Shown here piece after piece: positions 50,656 through 58,515 of a DNA stretch of 64,000 bases. How positions within the stretch are numbered: position 1 is the first letter of the stretch; every line of letters begins with the position of its first letter. The position numbers and the translations under genes were made by a program. Source of the DNA: Thermoguttaceae bacterium (GTDB lineage Bacteria > Planctomycetota > Planctomycetia > Pirellulales > Thermoguttaceae); NCBI GenBank assembly GCA_017447865.1, contig JAFSMO010000024.1, positions 1 to 64,000 on the forward strand, written 5' to 3'. The notes beneath the pieces are model-generated. The model had not been told where the DNA came from, made no database searches, and saw nothing but the letters and a program-made list of their open reading frames with translations.

Positions 50656-50767
50656 GTAGTCAGTGGTCAGTAGTCAGTAGTCAGCGTTTCGGCTTCGCCG
50701 AAATATGGGATTCATTTCATTCTGCCGAAGGCAGAACACTGACTACTGACCACTGACTACTGACTAC
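50656..50767. repeat. Palindromic heptad element (GTAGTCA type) between dnaJ and grpE
   Basis: Left arm GTAGTCA, GTGGTCA, GTAGTCA, GTAGTCA; the right arm is the inverted form, TGACTAC units (about 50737-50767). The core holds two hairpins, TTCGGCTTCGCCGAA and TTCTGCCGAAGGCAGAA, separated by a linker of about 15 bp. The dnaJ stop codon TAG (50766-50764) lies inside the right arm. A second copy (56091-56205) has the same plan and about 80-90% identity by eye. Confidence 0.9.
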
Positions 50768-51942
50768 TTTTTCTCCGAATCTGTTTCTTCTCCCAGTGAC
50801 TTCAAGTACTCCGCGACGCGCTTGAAAAAGCCTTTCCGCTGGGGCGAGACGTTCACGTTTTCCGTCTCGGCGTACTTGCGCAGGAGTTTTTCCTGCTCGT
50901 CCGTCAGGGTGCGTGGAACTTCAATGGTCACAATGATCACGATGTCGCCGCACTTTTCAGGCCGGTTGAGCTGGGGAAGCCCTTTCCCCTTGATGCGGAA
51001 AATGTCGCCGTTCTGCGTGCCGGCCGGAAGTTTGAAATCCTGATGGCCGTCCAGAAGCGGAACGTCCAGCGTAGCGCCGAGGGCCGCCTGCGTGAACGTG
51101 ACGGGCATTTTGCAGATCAGGTCCTTCCCATCGACCTGGAAAACCGGATGCTCCCGGAAACGGACGTTCAGGTAGCAGTCGCCCGGCTCGCCGCCCTTCG
51201 GACTTCGGCTTCCTTCCCCGACCAGGCGGAGCTGGTTGCGCTCGTCGATGCCGACGGGGATCTCGACGTCGATTTCCTGCACGCCGTCATAAAGGCCGGA
51301 GCCGCGGCAGGAGGTGCAGGGCTGGCGGATGACCTTTCCGGAACCGTGGCACGACGGGCAGGTGGTCTGCATGCGGATGAAGCCCGCGCCCTGCATGATC
51401 ACGCCGTGGCCGCCGCAGTAGGTACACGTTTCGGGAGCCGTGCCGGGTTTCGCGCCGGTACCATTGCACGTGGTGCAAACCTCTTTTCGACGGATTTTGA
51501 CTTTCTTTTTGACCCCTTTCGCCACTTCGCGAAGGTCGAGGTCCACGACGCAGCGAATGTCCTCGCCCCTCGGGGGTCTGCCGGATCGGGAACCACGGCG
51601 TCCACCGCCGAAAATGTCACCGAAAATGTCCGCGAAGCCGCCGCCCATGCCGCCGAAGGCCTCGAAAATGTCGTTAATGTCGTTGAAACGCGGTCCGCCG
51701 CCGGGCATCCCATTCACTCCCGCGTGGCCGTAGCGGTCGTAAGTGGCGCGTTTCTCGTCGTTGTTCAGGACGTCGAACGCCTCGGAGGCTTCCTTGAACT
51801 TTTCCACCGCTTCCTCATTGCCGGGATTACGGTCAGGGTGGTATTTCATGGCGAGCTTGCGGTACGCGGCCGCGATCTCCTGCTTCGTCGCGGTCTTTTC
51901 AACGCCCAGTACTTCGTAGTAATCCCGTTTGTTTTCTGCCAT
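50764..51942 (-). CDS. dnaJ: Chaperone DnaJ
   Basis: 392 residues. J domain with HPD in MKYHPDRNP (about 35-37), Gly/Phe-rich region (GGGPRFNDINDIFEAFGG), the four CxxCxGxG zinc modules CTTCNGTG, CTYCGGHG, CPSCHGSG and CTSCRGSG, and the C-terminal substrate domains. It delivers clients to DnaK. No clear ribosome binding site is seen; instead the leader carries CTCCTCC on the coding strand, the complement of a ribosome binding site. The stop codon lies inside a repeat. Confidence 0.95.
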   Translation of the reverse strand: MAENKRDYYEVLGVEKTATKQEIAAAYRKLAMKYHPDRNPGNEEAVEKFKEASEAFDVLNNDEKRATYDRYGHAGVNGMPGGGPRFNDINDIFEAFGGMGGGFADIFGDIFGGGRRGSRSGRPPRGEDIRCVVDLDLREVAKGVKKKVKIRRKEVCTTCNGTGAKPGTAPETCTYCGGHGVIMQGAGFIRMQTTCPSCHGSGKVIRQPCTSCRGSGLYDGVQEIDVEIPVGIDERNQLRLVGEGSRSPKGGEPGDCYLNVRFREHPVFQVDGKDLICKMPVTFTQAALGATLDVPLLDGHQDFKLPAGTQNGDIFRIKGKGLPQLNRPEKCGDIVIIVTIEVPRTLTDEQEKLLRKYAETENVNVSPQRKGFFKRVAEYLKSLGEETDSEKK

Positions 51943-51987
51943 TTTCGATGCGTAAGGAGGAGTAAAAAAGGTTAAAGGAATCAGCAG

Positions 51988-52113
51988 TTAATAATGAAGA
52001 ACGAATAACGAATAATGAAAACCCGTGAAAACGTCATCATTCGTTATTCGTTGAGCGGGGACGGCGTTTTCTGGCGCCGTCCGGATCCATTTCGTCAGAC
52101 GGCGCGGGAAACG
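51988..52113. repeat. Heptad element plus GC hairpins between groEL2 and dnaJ
   Basis: Inverted CGAATAA-type heptads (51990-52017 and 52037-52052) flank a short core, followed by GC-rich stems GACGGCG with CGCCGTC and GACGGCGCGGG with a mirror. It fills the gap between the second groEL and dnaJ and ends 12 bp before the groEL2 stop. Confidence 0.7.
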
Positions 52114-52125
52114 CCGCCTTTTCAA

Positions 52126-53745
52126 TCAGCGCACCGCACCTTCCGCGGCGGCCTTTTTCTTGTCCTCTTTATCGAAGTCCGTGACCATGGTTTCGGTCAT
52201 CAGCATCATTCCCGCGATGCTGGCGGCGTTCGACAAAGCGGTGCGGACCACTTTCAGCGGGTCGATGATCCCGGCCTCGAACATGTCGCAGTACTCGCCG
52301 GTCGCCGCGTTGTAGCCCTTGCCCGGTTCCATTTCGGAAACAAGGTCGGCCACGACGGTTCCGTCTTCGCCGCCGTTGTTCACGATCTGGACCATCGGCT
52401 TGTTCAGGCAGCGCAGGATGATGTCCACGCCGATCTTCTCGTCTCCGCGGGCCGTCGTGCGGGCTTTTTCGACCGCTTCACGGCAGTGCAGAAGGGCGAC
52501 GCCGCCACCCGGGAGGATCCCTTCTTCCGCGGCCGCGCGGGTCGCGTGCAGGGCGTCTTCGATGCGGGCTTTCTTCTGCTTCATTTCGGCTTCGGTGCTG
52601 GCGCCGACCTGAATGACCGCGATGCCGCCGGAGAGTTTCGCCAGGCGTTCCTGGTACTTCTCACGGTCGTAGTTGCTCTCGGTCTTTTCGATCATGTCGC
52701 GCAGGACGTCGATTCGTTTTTTGATCGCTTCTTTGGTTCCGCCGCCGTTCACGATCGTGATGGAATCTTTCGTGACCGTGACCTGTTTCGCGGAGCCAAG
52801 CATCGTCAGGTCCACGTTTTCAAGCTTGATCCCGAGGTCTTCACTGACGACCTGGCCGCCGGTCAGGATCGCGATGTCCTGAAGCATGGCCTTGCGGCGA
52901 TCGCCGAAGCCCGGAGCCTTGACGGCGCAGACCTTCAAGTTGCCGCGCAGGACGTTCACGACCAGAGCGGTCAGCGCTTCGCCCTCAATGTCCTCGGCGA
53001 TGATCAGCAGCGGCTTGCCCGTCGGCACGACCTTCTCAAGGAGCGGGATCAGCTCGCGCAGATTGTTGATCTTCTTCTCGTGAAGCAGGATGATCGCGTC
53101 TTCCATGAAGCAGTCGGCTGTGTCGGGACGGTTCATGAAGTACGGGGAAAGGAAGCCTTTGTCGAACTGCATCCCCTCGACCACGGTGTAGGTCGTTTCG
53201 GCAGTTTTGCCTTCCTCGACCGTGATGACGCCGTCGTTTCCGGCCGCTTCCATCGCGTCGGCGAGCAGGTCGCCGATCGTGTGGTCGTTATTGGCGGAAA
53301 TGGCGCCGACCTGAGCGATCTCGGCCTTGGTCGTGACCTGTTTGGCCTGTTCGCAGAGGGAATCCACGGCGGCGTTGACCGCGATGTCGATCCCGCGGCG
53401 AATACCGGCCGGGTTGCTTCCGGCGATGATGTTGCGCAAACCTTCACGGAAGATCTCACGCGCCAGTACCGTTGCGGTAGTGGTTCCGTCGCCGGCGGTG
53501 TTGGAGGTTTTCTGGGCCACTTCGTTCACGAGCTTGGCGCCCATGTTCTCGAAGCGGTCTTCAAGTTCGATTTCACCGGCGACCGTCGCGCCGTCTTTCG
53601 TGACGGACGGGCCACCGTAGGCTTTATTAATGATGACGTTACGGCCGCGCGGACCCATGGTCACGGCAACGGCGTCAGCCAGTTTCTCCACGCCGCGAAG
53701 CATGCGCTGGCGGGCGGAATCGGCAAAAAGAAGTTGTTTCGACAC
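52126..53745 (-). CDS. groEL: Second chaperonin GroEL, without Gly-Met tail
   Basis: 539 residues. The GTG at 53745 (coding [16 protein letters not shown]) is chosen: AAAGGA lies 9 bp upstream, and an earlier in-frame start would be encoded by the neighbouring repeat. [11 protein letters not shown] (ATPase aspartate) and LPGGGVALL are intact. The C-terminus is [14 protein letters not shown], without the Gly-Gly-Met repeats of the usual chaperonin, so it probably serves different clients. It is the third gene of groEL-groES-groEL-dnaJ-grpE. Confidence 0.95.
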   Translation of the reverse strand: MSKQLLFADSARQRMLRGVEKLADAVAVTMGPRGRNVIINKAYGGPSVTKDGATVAGEIELEDRFENMGAKLVNEVAQKTSNTAGDGTTTATVLAREIFREGLRNIIAGSNPAGIRRGIDIAVNAAVDSLCEQAKQVTTKAEIAQVGAISANNDHTIGDLLADAMEAAGNDGVITVEEGKTAETTYTVVEGMQFDKGFLSPYFMNRPDTADCFMEDAIILLHEKKINNLRELIPLLEKVVPTGKPLLIIAEDIEGEALTALVVNVLRGNLKVCAVKAPGFGDRRKAMLQDIAILTGGQVVSEDLGIKLENVDLTMLGSAKQVTVTKDSITIVNGGGTKEAIKKRIDVLRDMIEKTESNYDREKYQERLAKLSGGIAVIQVGASTEAEMKQKKARIEDALHATRAAAEEGILPGGGVALLHCREAVEKARTTARGDEKIGVDIILRCLNKPMVQIVNNGGEDGTVVADLVSEMEPGKGYNAATGEYCDMFEAGIIDPLKVVRTALSNAASIAGMMLMTETMVTDFDKEDKKKAAAEGAVR

Positions 53746-53764
53746 GGTATTTATTCCTTTCAAT

Positions 53765-53900
53765 TTTAAAGCCGCCCCTGAAAGGGGAGGTGGCGACGCA
53801 GTCGCCGGAGGGGTTAAAGAACTGGGGAAAGTCATTTCCGCTTCCGGAACCCCCCAGTCTCGCTACGCGAGCCAGCCCCCCTTTCATGGGGGCCTTTAAA
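53765..53900. repeat. CCCCTGAAAGGGGAGG-type palindromic element, copy 1
   Basis: About 136 bp bounded by TTTAAAGCC and GGCCTTTAAA. CCCCTGAAAGGGG and CCCCTTT-CATGGGGG form the end stems; inside are GGCGACGCAGTCGCC and TCGCTACGCGA. It lies between groEL2 and groES. Copy 2 at 54265-54396 has the same ends. Elements of this kind with AGGGGAGG are widespread in bacteria and often found near DUF559 genes, but none is present here. Confidence 0.8.
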
Positions 53901-53910
53901 TTATACGTTC

Positions 53911-54207
53911 CTATTTAATGATTTTTGCCAAAACGTCGCTTTCGCGGAGGATCTTGAACTCTTCGCCGGCGACTTCGATGTCACTTCCGGAGTATTTGCC
54001 GTAAATGACTTCATCGCCAACGGCGACGGCCATCGCGCCGCGGGTGCCGTTTTCGAGGAGTTTGCCCGGGCCAGCCGCCACGACCGTGCCGCGCTGGGGT
54101 TTCTCTTTCGCGGTGTCGGGAAGGACGATGCCGCCAGCGGTCATCTGTTCAGCTTCCATCGGTTTCACAACAATACGATCATCAAGAGGACGAAGATTTG
54201 CGTTCAT
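53911..54207 (-). CDS. groES: Co-chaperonin GroES
   Basis: 98 residues. ATG at 54207 with AAGGA 8 bp upstream is preferred to an upstream start. [16 protein letters not shown] and the mobile loop [18 protein letters not shown] identify the lid of GroEL. The next core block is [20 protein letters not shown] single GroES sits between two GroEL genes and may serve both. Confidence 0.96.
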   Translation of the reverse strand: MNANLRPLDDRIVVKPMEAEQMTAGGIVLPDTAKEKPQRGTVVAAGPGKLLENGTRGAMAVAVGDEVIYGKYSGSDIEVAGEEFKILRESDVLAKIIK

Positions 54208-54264
54208 TTTCAGGTTCCTTGTATTTGAATGTGGAGTTCTTGTTTTTTGTATCAAATCGGCCCG

Positions 54265-54396
54265 TTAAGCCTCCCCTGAAAGGGGAGGGGGACCACCGAA
54301 GGTGGTGGAGGGGTTCGGAATTGGGTTCAGGTTTTCACCGGGTTCGGAACCCCTCCGGCGCTTCGCGCCACCTCCCCTTTCAGGGGAGGCTTTAAA
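54265..54396. repeat. CCCCTGAAAGGGGAGG-type palindromic element, copy 2
   Basis: About 132 bp between groES and groEL1. Ends TTAAGCCTCCCC and GGGGAGGCTTTAAA; inner stems CCACCGAAGGTGG and GGCGCTTCGCGCC. Same architecture as copy 1, in the adjacent junction of the same cluster. Confidence 0.85.
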
Positions 54397-54399
54397 TTA

Positions 54400-56058
54400 T
54401 TACATCATGCCGGGCATTCCGCCCATGCCGCCCATTCCCGGGGCACCGCCGCCGGCGGGGGCTTCCGGTTTTTCGACCGGGATGTTCGTGATCACGCAGG
54501 AGGTCGTCAGGAGCAGACCCGCAACGCTGGCCGCGTTGGTCAAAGCCGTGCAAACCACCTTGGCCGGGTCAATGACGCCCGCTTCCACCAGGTTGCAGTA
54601 CTTGTTTTTGTCCGCGTCGTAACCGTCGTTTTTGCCTTCCATGCGAAGGACGCGGTTCACGACCACGGCGCCGTCGATGCCGGCATTCTTCGCGATTTCA
54701 CGAAGCGGGACCTGCAGAGCGCGTTTCAGGACCACGGCCCCGAGAGCCTCGTCGCCCTCAAGTTTCAGGTCGTCCAGGACCTTGGAGCTGCGCAGCAGAG
54801 CCACGCCGCCGCCCGGAACGATCCCCTTCTCAAGCGCGGCAGCCGTCGCAGCTTTCGCGTCGTCGAGGAGGAATTTTTTCTCTTTCATCTCGGATTCGGT
54901 CGAAGCGCCGCAGAGGATCTTCGCCACGCCGCCTGCCAATTTGGCAAGACGTTCCTGGAGTTTTTCGCGGTCGTAATCGCTCGTGACCGTCTCGATCTCA
55001 GAGCGGATCTGCGCCGCGCGGGCAGCGATCGCTTCTTTGGAACCGGCGCCGTCGATGATCGTCGTCGTGTCGTTCGAAACGATGATCTTCTTGGCGAAAC
55101 CGAGCTGGGAAAGCTCGACCGCTTCCAGTTTGATGCCGAGGTCTTTGAAAATGGCGGTCCCGCCGGTCAGCGTCGCGATGTCGCCGAGCATGGCCTTACG
55201 ACGGTCGCCGTAGGCCGGGGCTTTGACGGCGCAGACGTTCAGGATGCCGCGCAGCTTGTTCACGACCAGCGTCGCCAGCGCTTCGCCCTCGATGTCCTCC
55301 GCGATGATCAGCAGCGGCTTGTTCGCCTGGCTCGCGGCTTCGAGAAGCGGAACGAGCGCCTGCACACTGTTGATTTTTTCTTCGTAGCAAAGGACCAGGC
55401 AGTTTTCCAGCTCGGCGGTCTGACGGTCGTCATTCGTCACGAAGTGGGGGCTCAAGTACCCGCGGTCGAACTGCATCCCTTCGGTGAACTCGACGGTGGT
55501 TTCGGAGCCGCGGCCTTCTTCGACCGTGATCACGCCGTTCTTGCCGACTTTAACGAAGGCTTCAGCCAGAACTTTGCCAACTTCCGGATCGTTATTTCCG
55601 GCGATCGCGGCGACCTGGGCGATTTCCTTCTTCGATTTTTCGTCAACCGGGACGGCCATTTTTTCGATTTCGGCGACCACGGCATTCGCGGCCTTCAGAA
55701 TACCGCGCTGGAGGGAGACCGGGTTCACGCCGCCGGAGGTCACAAAACGCAGGCCCTCGGTGTAAATCGCTTCGGCGAGGACCGTGGCGGTGGTGGTTCC
55801 ATCGCCCGCGACGTCGTTCGTTTTACTGGCGGCTTCTTTCACGAGCAGCGCGCCCATGTTTTCGTTTGCGTCGTCAAGCGTAATATCTTTCGCGACCGTG
55901 ACGCCGTCTTTGGTGACTTTCGGGGCGCCCCAACCTTTATCAAGAACTACGTTACGTCCGCGAGGACCAAGCGTACTGCGGACCGCGCGGGCCAACTTCT
56001 GAACACCTTCCAGAATGGGCTGACGCGCTTCATCTTCAAAAACCATTTGTTTTGCCAC
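54400..56058 (-). CDS. groEL: Chaperonin GroEL with Gly-Met tail
   Basis: 552 residues. Starts at GTG 56058 ([20 protein letters not shown]) with AGGAGG 8 bp upstream. [17 protein letters not shown] carries the ATPase aspartate and [15 protein letters not shown] the distal one. The C-terminus is [17 protein letters not shown], the usual flexible tail. It is the first gene of the cluster; its leader contains a heptad element and an inverted repeat with a 9-bp spacer. Confidence 0.97.
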   Translation of the reverse strand: MAKQMVFEDEARQPILEGVQKLARAVRSTLGPRGRNVVLDKGWGAPKVTKDGVTVAKDITLDDANENMGALLVKEAASKTNDVAGDGTTTATVLAEAIYTEGLRFVTSGGVNPVSLQRGILKAANAVVAEIEKMAVPVDEKSKKEIAQVAAIAGNNDPEVGKVLAEAFVKVGKNGVITVEEGRGSETTVEFTEGMQFDRGYLSPHFVTNDDRQTAELENCLVLCYEEKINSVQALVPLLEAASQANKPLLIIAEDIEGEALATLVVNKLRGILNVCAVKAPAYGDRRKAMLGDIATLTGGTAIFKDLGIKLEAVELSQLGFAKKIIVSNDTTTIIDGAGSKEAIAARAAQIRSEIETVTSDYDREKLQERLAKLAGGVAKILCGASTESEMKEKKFLLDDAKAATAAALEKGIVPGGGVALLRSSKVLDDLKLEGDEALGAVVLKRALQVPLREIAKNAGIDGAVVVNRVLRMEGKNDGYDADKNKYCNLVEAGVIDPAKVVCTALTNAASVAGLLLTTSCVITNIPVEKPEAPAGGGAPGMGGMGGMPGMM

Positions 56059-56090
56059 TGCGGATTCCTCCTGTTGTTGGCTGCTTTGGA

Positions 56091-56205
56091 GTAGTCAGTG
56101 GTCAGTAGTCAGTAGTCAGTGTTTCGGCTTCGCCGAAAGATGGGATTCATTTAAATTCTGCCGAAGGCAGAACGCTGACTACTGACTACTAACTACTGAC
56201 TACTT
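56091..56205. repeat. Palindromic heptad element (GTAGTCA type) in the groEL leader
   Basis: Second copy of the element at 50656-50767: GTAGTCA arm, the TTCGGCTTCGCCGAA hairpin, the TTCTGCCGAAGGCAGAA hairpin, and an inverted TGACTAC arm. It sits between the putative groEL promoter (56274-56304) and the start codon, so it should be transcribed as part of the leader. Confidence 0.9.
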
Positions 56206-56236
56206 CATAAAATCTCGTATTCCGTTTCAAAAATAT

Positions 56237-56257
56237 GCCCAACCTGACAAATTGGGC
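56237..56257 (-). promoter_or_regulatory. Inverted repeat with 9-bp spacer upstream of groEL
   Basis: GCCCAA-N9-TTGGGC (56237-56257) has the arm spacing of the HrcA-bound CIRCE element but a different arm sequence. It lies about 17-20 bp downstream of a possible -10, a usual position for a repressor operator. Confidence 0.45.
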
Positions 56258-56273
56258 TGAAAGCGTATGAGTT

Positions 56274-56304
56274 TCTATAAGTGCAAGAAGCGTGTCATTG
56301 ACAA
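56274..56304 (-). promoter_or_regulatory. Possible groEL promoter
   Basis: On the minus strand TTGTCA (56304-56299) and TATAGA (56279-56274), spacer 19 bp; a TTATAG one base upstream gives 18. Weak but the only candidate before the leader repeat. Confidence 0.4.
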
Positions 56305-56436
56305 AGTGGCAGGGAGTTTCCACAAAACCGGCCCATTTTCCGGCTCTCCCCCTTGTTTCTTTAAAGAGGCGTGTTATATTTGTGAATGAATGGGATTTTC
56401 AGTTCGTTTTCATCCTTTCACCCCTTGGAGTCCACC

Positions 56437-57438
56437 ATGAATCGCAGACAGTTTTATCGTTACGCCGCCGGCGCAGCCGGTGCCGCAGCCCTCGTATCCG
56501 TGTCCCACGCCGAAGAAAACGCCCCGGCCAAAAGGATCCGCCGCCCGCTGTGCGTGTCGTCCTACTCTTACTGGGGGTACCGTACCGAAGCCGCGCCCAC
56601 CATGGAGCAGTGCGTCATTTGGGCCTCCGAAATGGGTTTCGTCGGGCTGGAGATCCTCGAGAAGCAGATGTACCTGAACCCGGCGGCCGGCGAGATCACC
56701 GAGTCGAAACTCCCCGGAGGCGGGCAGCTTTTCCAGACGTACCGGACCAATCGGGCGTACCTGAAAAACCTCAAACGCTTCGCGTTCACCCAGGGGATCG
56801 CGCTGTGCGGCTACGCGACCCATCAGAGTTTCGTCACGCCGGACGAGGAGTTCCGTCAGAAAAACGTCGATGCGACGATTGCCGGAATCGAGACCGCCGG
56901 CGAGCTGGGCATTCCCACGCTCCGCGTCAATACCGGCCGGTGGGGGACCTCCCGGGATTTCACGGACCTGATGGACCACAAAGGGATCGAGCCGCCGCTT
57001 GAGGGCTACACCGACGCGGACGCGCTGCCGTGGGTGCTCGAAAGCCTCGAAAAATGCCTGCCGACGGCCGAAAAGTGCGGCGTCATCCTCGGGTTGGAAA
57101 ACCACTGGGGCCTGGCCCGGCGCGCGGAAGGGGCGGTGGAGATCGTCAAAAAGATCGATTCGCCCTGGCTCCGCCTGACGCTCGATACGGGAAACCTGCT
57201 CGACGACGACCGGTACGAACAGATGGCGCAGATGGCGCCTTACGCCACGTTCGTCCATGCCAAGTCGTATTTCGGCGGCGGGACGTGGTACACGCTGGAG
57301 ATGGATTACCCGCGGATCATGAAGATCCTCGACGAAGCAAATTACCGCGGCTTCATTTCGTGCGAGTATGAAGGCCGGGAATCTCCCGCCACGGGCGTGC
57401 CCAAGGCGAAGAAAGTCTTGGAAGACGCCATGCCGTAG
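56437..57438 (+). CDS. Tat-exported sugar-phosphate isomerase/epimerase-like TIM-barrel protein
   Basis: 333 residues from ATG 56437, with GGAG 8 bp upstream. NRRQFYRYAAGAAGAAALV at the start is a twin-arginine signal. The mature part is a xylose-isomerase-like barrel: EMGFVGLEILEKQM, LGIPTLRVNTGR, GLENHW and TLDTGN carry metal-binding or active residues near the ends of strands. A secreted sugar-modifying role is likely, as in many planctomycete proteins of this family. The substrate is unknown. Downstream is a convergent phosphoesterase. Confidence 0.8.
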   Translation: MNRRQFYRYAAGAAGAAALVSVSHAEENAPAKRIRRPLCVSSYSYWGYRTEAAPTMEQCVIWASEMGFVGLEILEKQMYLNPAAGEITESKLPGGGQLFQTYRTNRAYLKNLKRFAFTQGIALCGYATHQSFVTPDEEFRQKNVDATIAGIETAGELGIPTLRVNTGRWGTSRDFTDLMDHKGIEPPLEGYTDADALPWVLESLEKCLPTAEKCGVILGLENHWGLARRAEGAVEIVKKIDSPWLRLTLDTGNLLDDDRYEQMAQMAPYATFVHAKSYFGGGTWYTLEMDYPRIMKILDEANYRGFISCEYEGRESPATGVPKAKKVLEDAMP

Positions 57439-57454
57439 TTTAAAGTAGTCAAAA

Positions 57455-58387
57455 CTACTCAAACGCGATCTCGTACGCTTCGCCTTTGAAATTGGCGCCG
57501 GCGACGTACTGGATGGCCGTCTCGGAGAAACGTTCCTGGTACGGGAAATGAAGATGGCCGCAAAGGATCGCCTTCAGGAGCGGCTGCTTTTTCAGGTACT
57601 CGATGAACTCGAGCGTAAAGTCGTTCGCGCGCTGCTGCTCGAACCGGTGCTTCGGGTAGTTCTTGATCAATTCTTCCGGCGCGCCCGTGACGTAGCCGAG
57701 CGTGTGATGCTCGTTGACCATCAGGTCGAAAAGCTTCGGCGTGTAGAGCGGCACGTGGCACATCATCACGATCGGAAGCCCCTTTTTCACCTCCGCCTCA
57801 AACCGGGGCAGGTGTTCCGGGAGGAAGTAGTAGTACACGTCGTCGATCGCGACGAAATTCACGCCGTTCACCACCCGCGAGCAGAATTTCAGGTCGTTCG
57901 GGTACGCTTTTTGCACGCGGTCGTAACTCTGGGCCTTGTACGCCTCGTCCTCTTTGGCTTCGCCGAGGTAATGGCTGAACTCGTGATTCCCGGAGGAGAC
58001 GAAAGCGTCCCGGCCCTGGAAACCGGCCGCAGCGGATTCGAGGTTCTTTTCGCTGACGAAATCGATCAGGTCGCCCGTGTGAAGAAGCAGCTCGTTCTGT
58101 GCCCGGGCGTGGGCGAGCGAGGCGGCAAAACAGACCTCGGCGCTCTTAAAATGGCCGGTCCTGCTCTTGGCCAGCTCGATTTTACGCTCGGTTTCGCGCT
58201 CATCGGCAAACGCCAAATGCGTGTCGGAAATGTGAAACGCCCGGAACGGTTTCTCAAGGCCGATCGAGATGGTCAAGCGGTCGATTTTCAGAAGATCTTC
58301 CTCTTCGGCGAGGCAGAGAGACGGTAAAGCCGGCGCGGCACAAAGGCCCGCAGCAAGCTGCAAGAAATGACGGCGATTAAGTGACAT
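57455..58387 (-). CDS. Tat-exported calcineurin-like metallophosphoesterase
   Basis: 310 residues from ATG 58387 (AAGGAG upstream); an upstream extension would read through a repeat. NRRHFLQLAAGLCAAPALP is a Tat signal. The metallophosphoesterase blocks are ISDTHLAF (about 52), HTGDLIDFV, SSGNHEFSHYL, MMCHVPLYTP and CGHLHFPYQ, all metal-ligand positions present. Periplasmic phosphoester hydrolysis is expected. Substrate unknown. Confidence 0.85.
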   Translation of the reverse strand: MSLNRRHFLQLAAGLCAAPALPSLCLAEEEDLLKIDRLTISIGLEKPFRAFHISDTHLAFADERETERKIELAKSRTGHFKSAEVCFAASLAHARAQNELLLHTGDLIDFVSEKNLESAAAGFQGRDAFVSSGNHEFSHYLGEAKEDEAYKAQSYDRVQKAYPNDLKFCSRVVNGVNFVAIDDVYYYFLPEHLPRFEAEVKKGLPIVMMCHVPLYTPKLFDLMVNEHHTLGYVTGAPEELIKNYPKHRFEQQRANDFTLEFIEYLKKQPLLKAILCGHLHFPYQERFSETAIQYVAGANFKGEAYEIAFE

Positions 58388-58406
58388 GGCAAACTCCTTG
58401 AAATTC

Positions 58407-58515
58407 GGAATTAGGAATGCGGAATGCGGAATTAAAAAAAGCCTTCGGCTTTTTATGGGTTGAAGCCTTTCTGAAGGCAGCGTTACGCGAAGCGTCAATT
58501 ACGAATTACGCATTA
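58407..58515. repeat. Heptad element (GGAATTA/GGAATGC type) between trkA and the phosphoesterase
   Basis: Left arm GGAATTA, GGAATGC, GGAATGC, GGAATTA (58407-58434), then hairpin AAAAAGCC-TTC-GGCTTTTT, GCCTTTCTGAAGGC and GCGTTACGCGAAGCG stems, then TCAATTACGAATTACGCATTA (58495-58515) as inverted units. The trkA stop codon TAA (58515-58513) sits on the last unit. Confidence 0.8.

Noticed and set aside
53746..53835. Upstream start for groEL2
   Set aside because: The N-terminal extension [20 protein letters not shown] is encoded by the palindromic repeat; the GTG at 53745 has a correct AAAGGA site.
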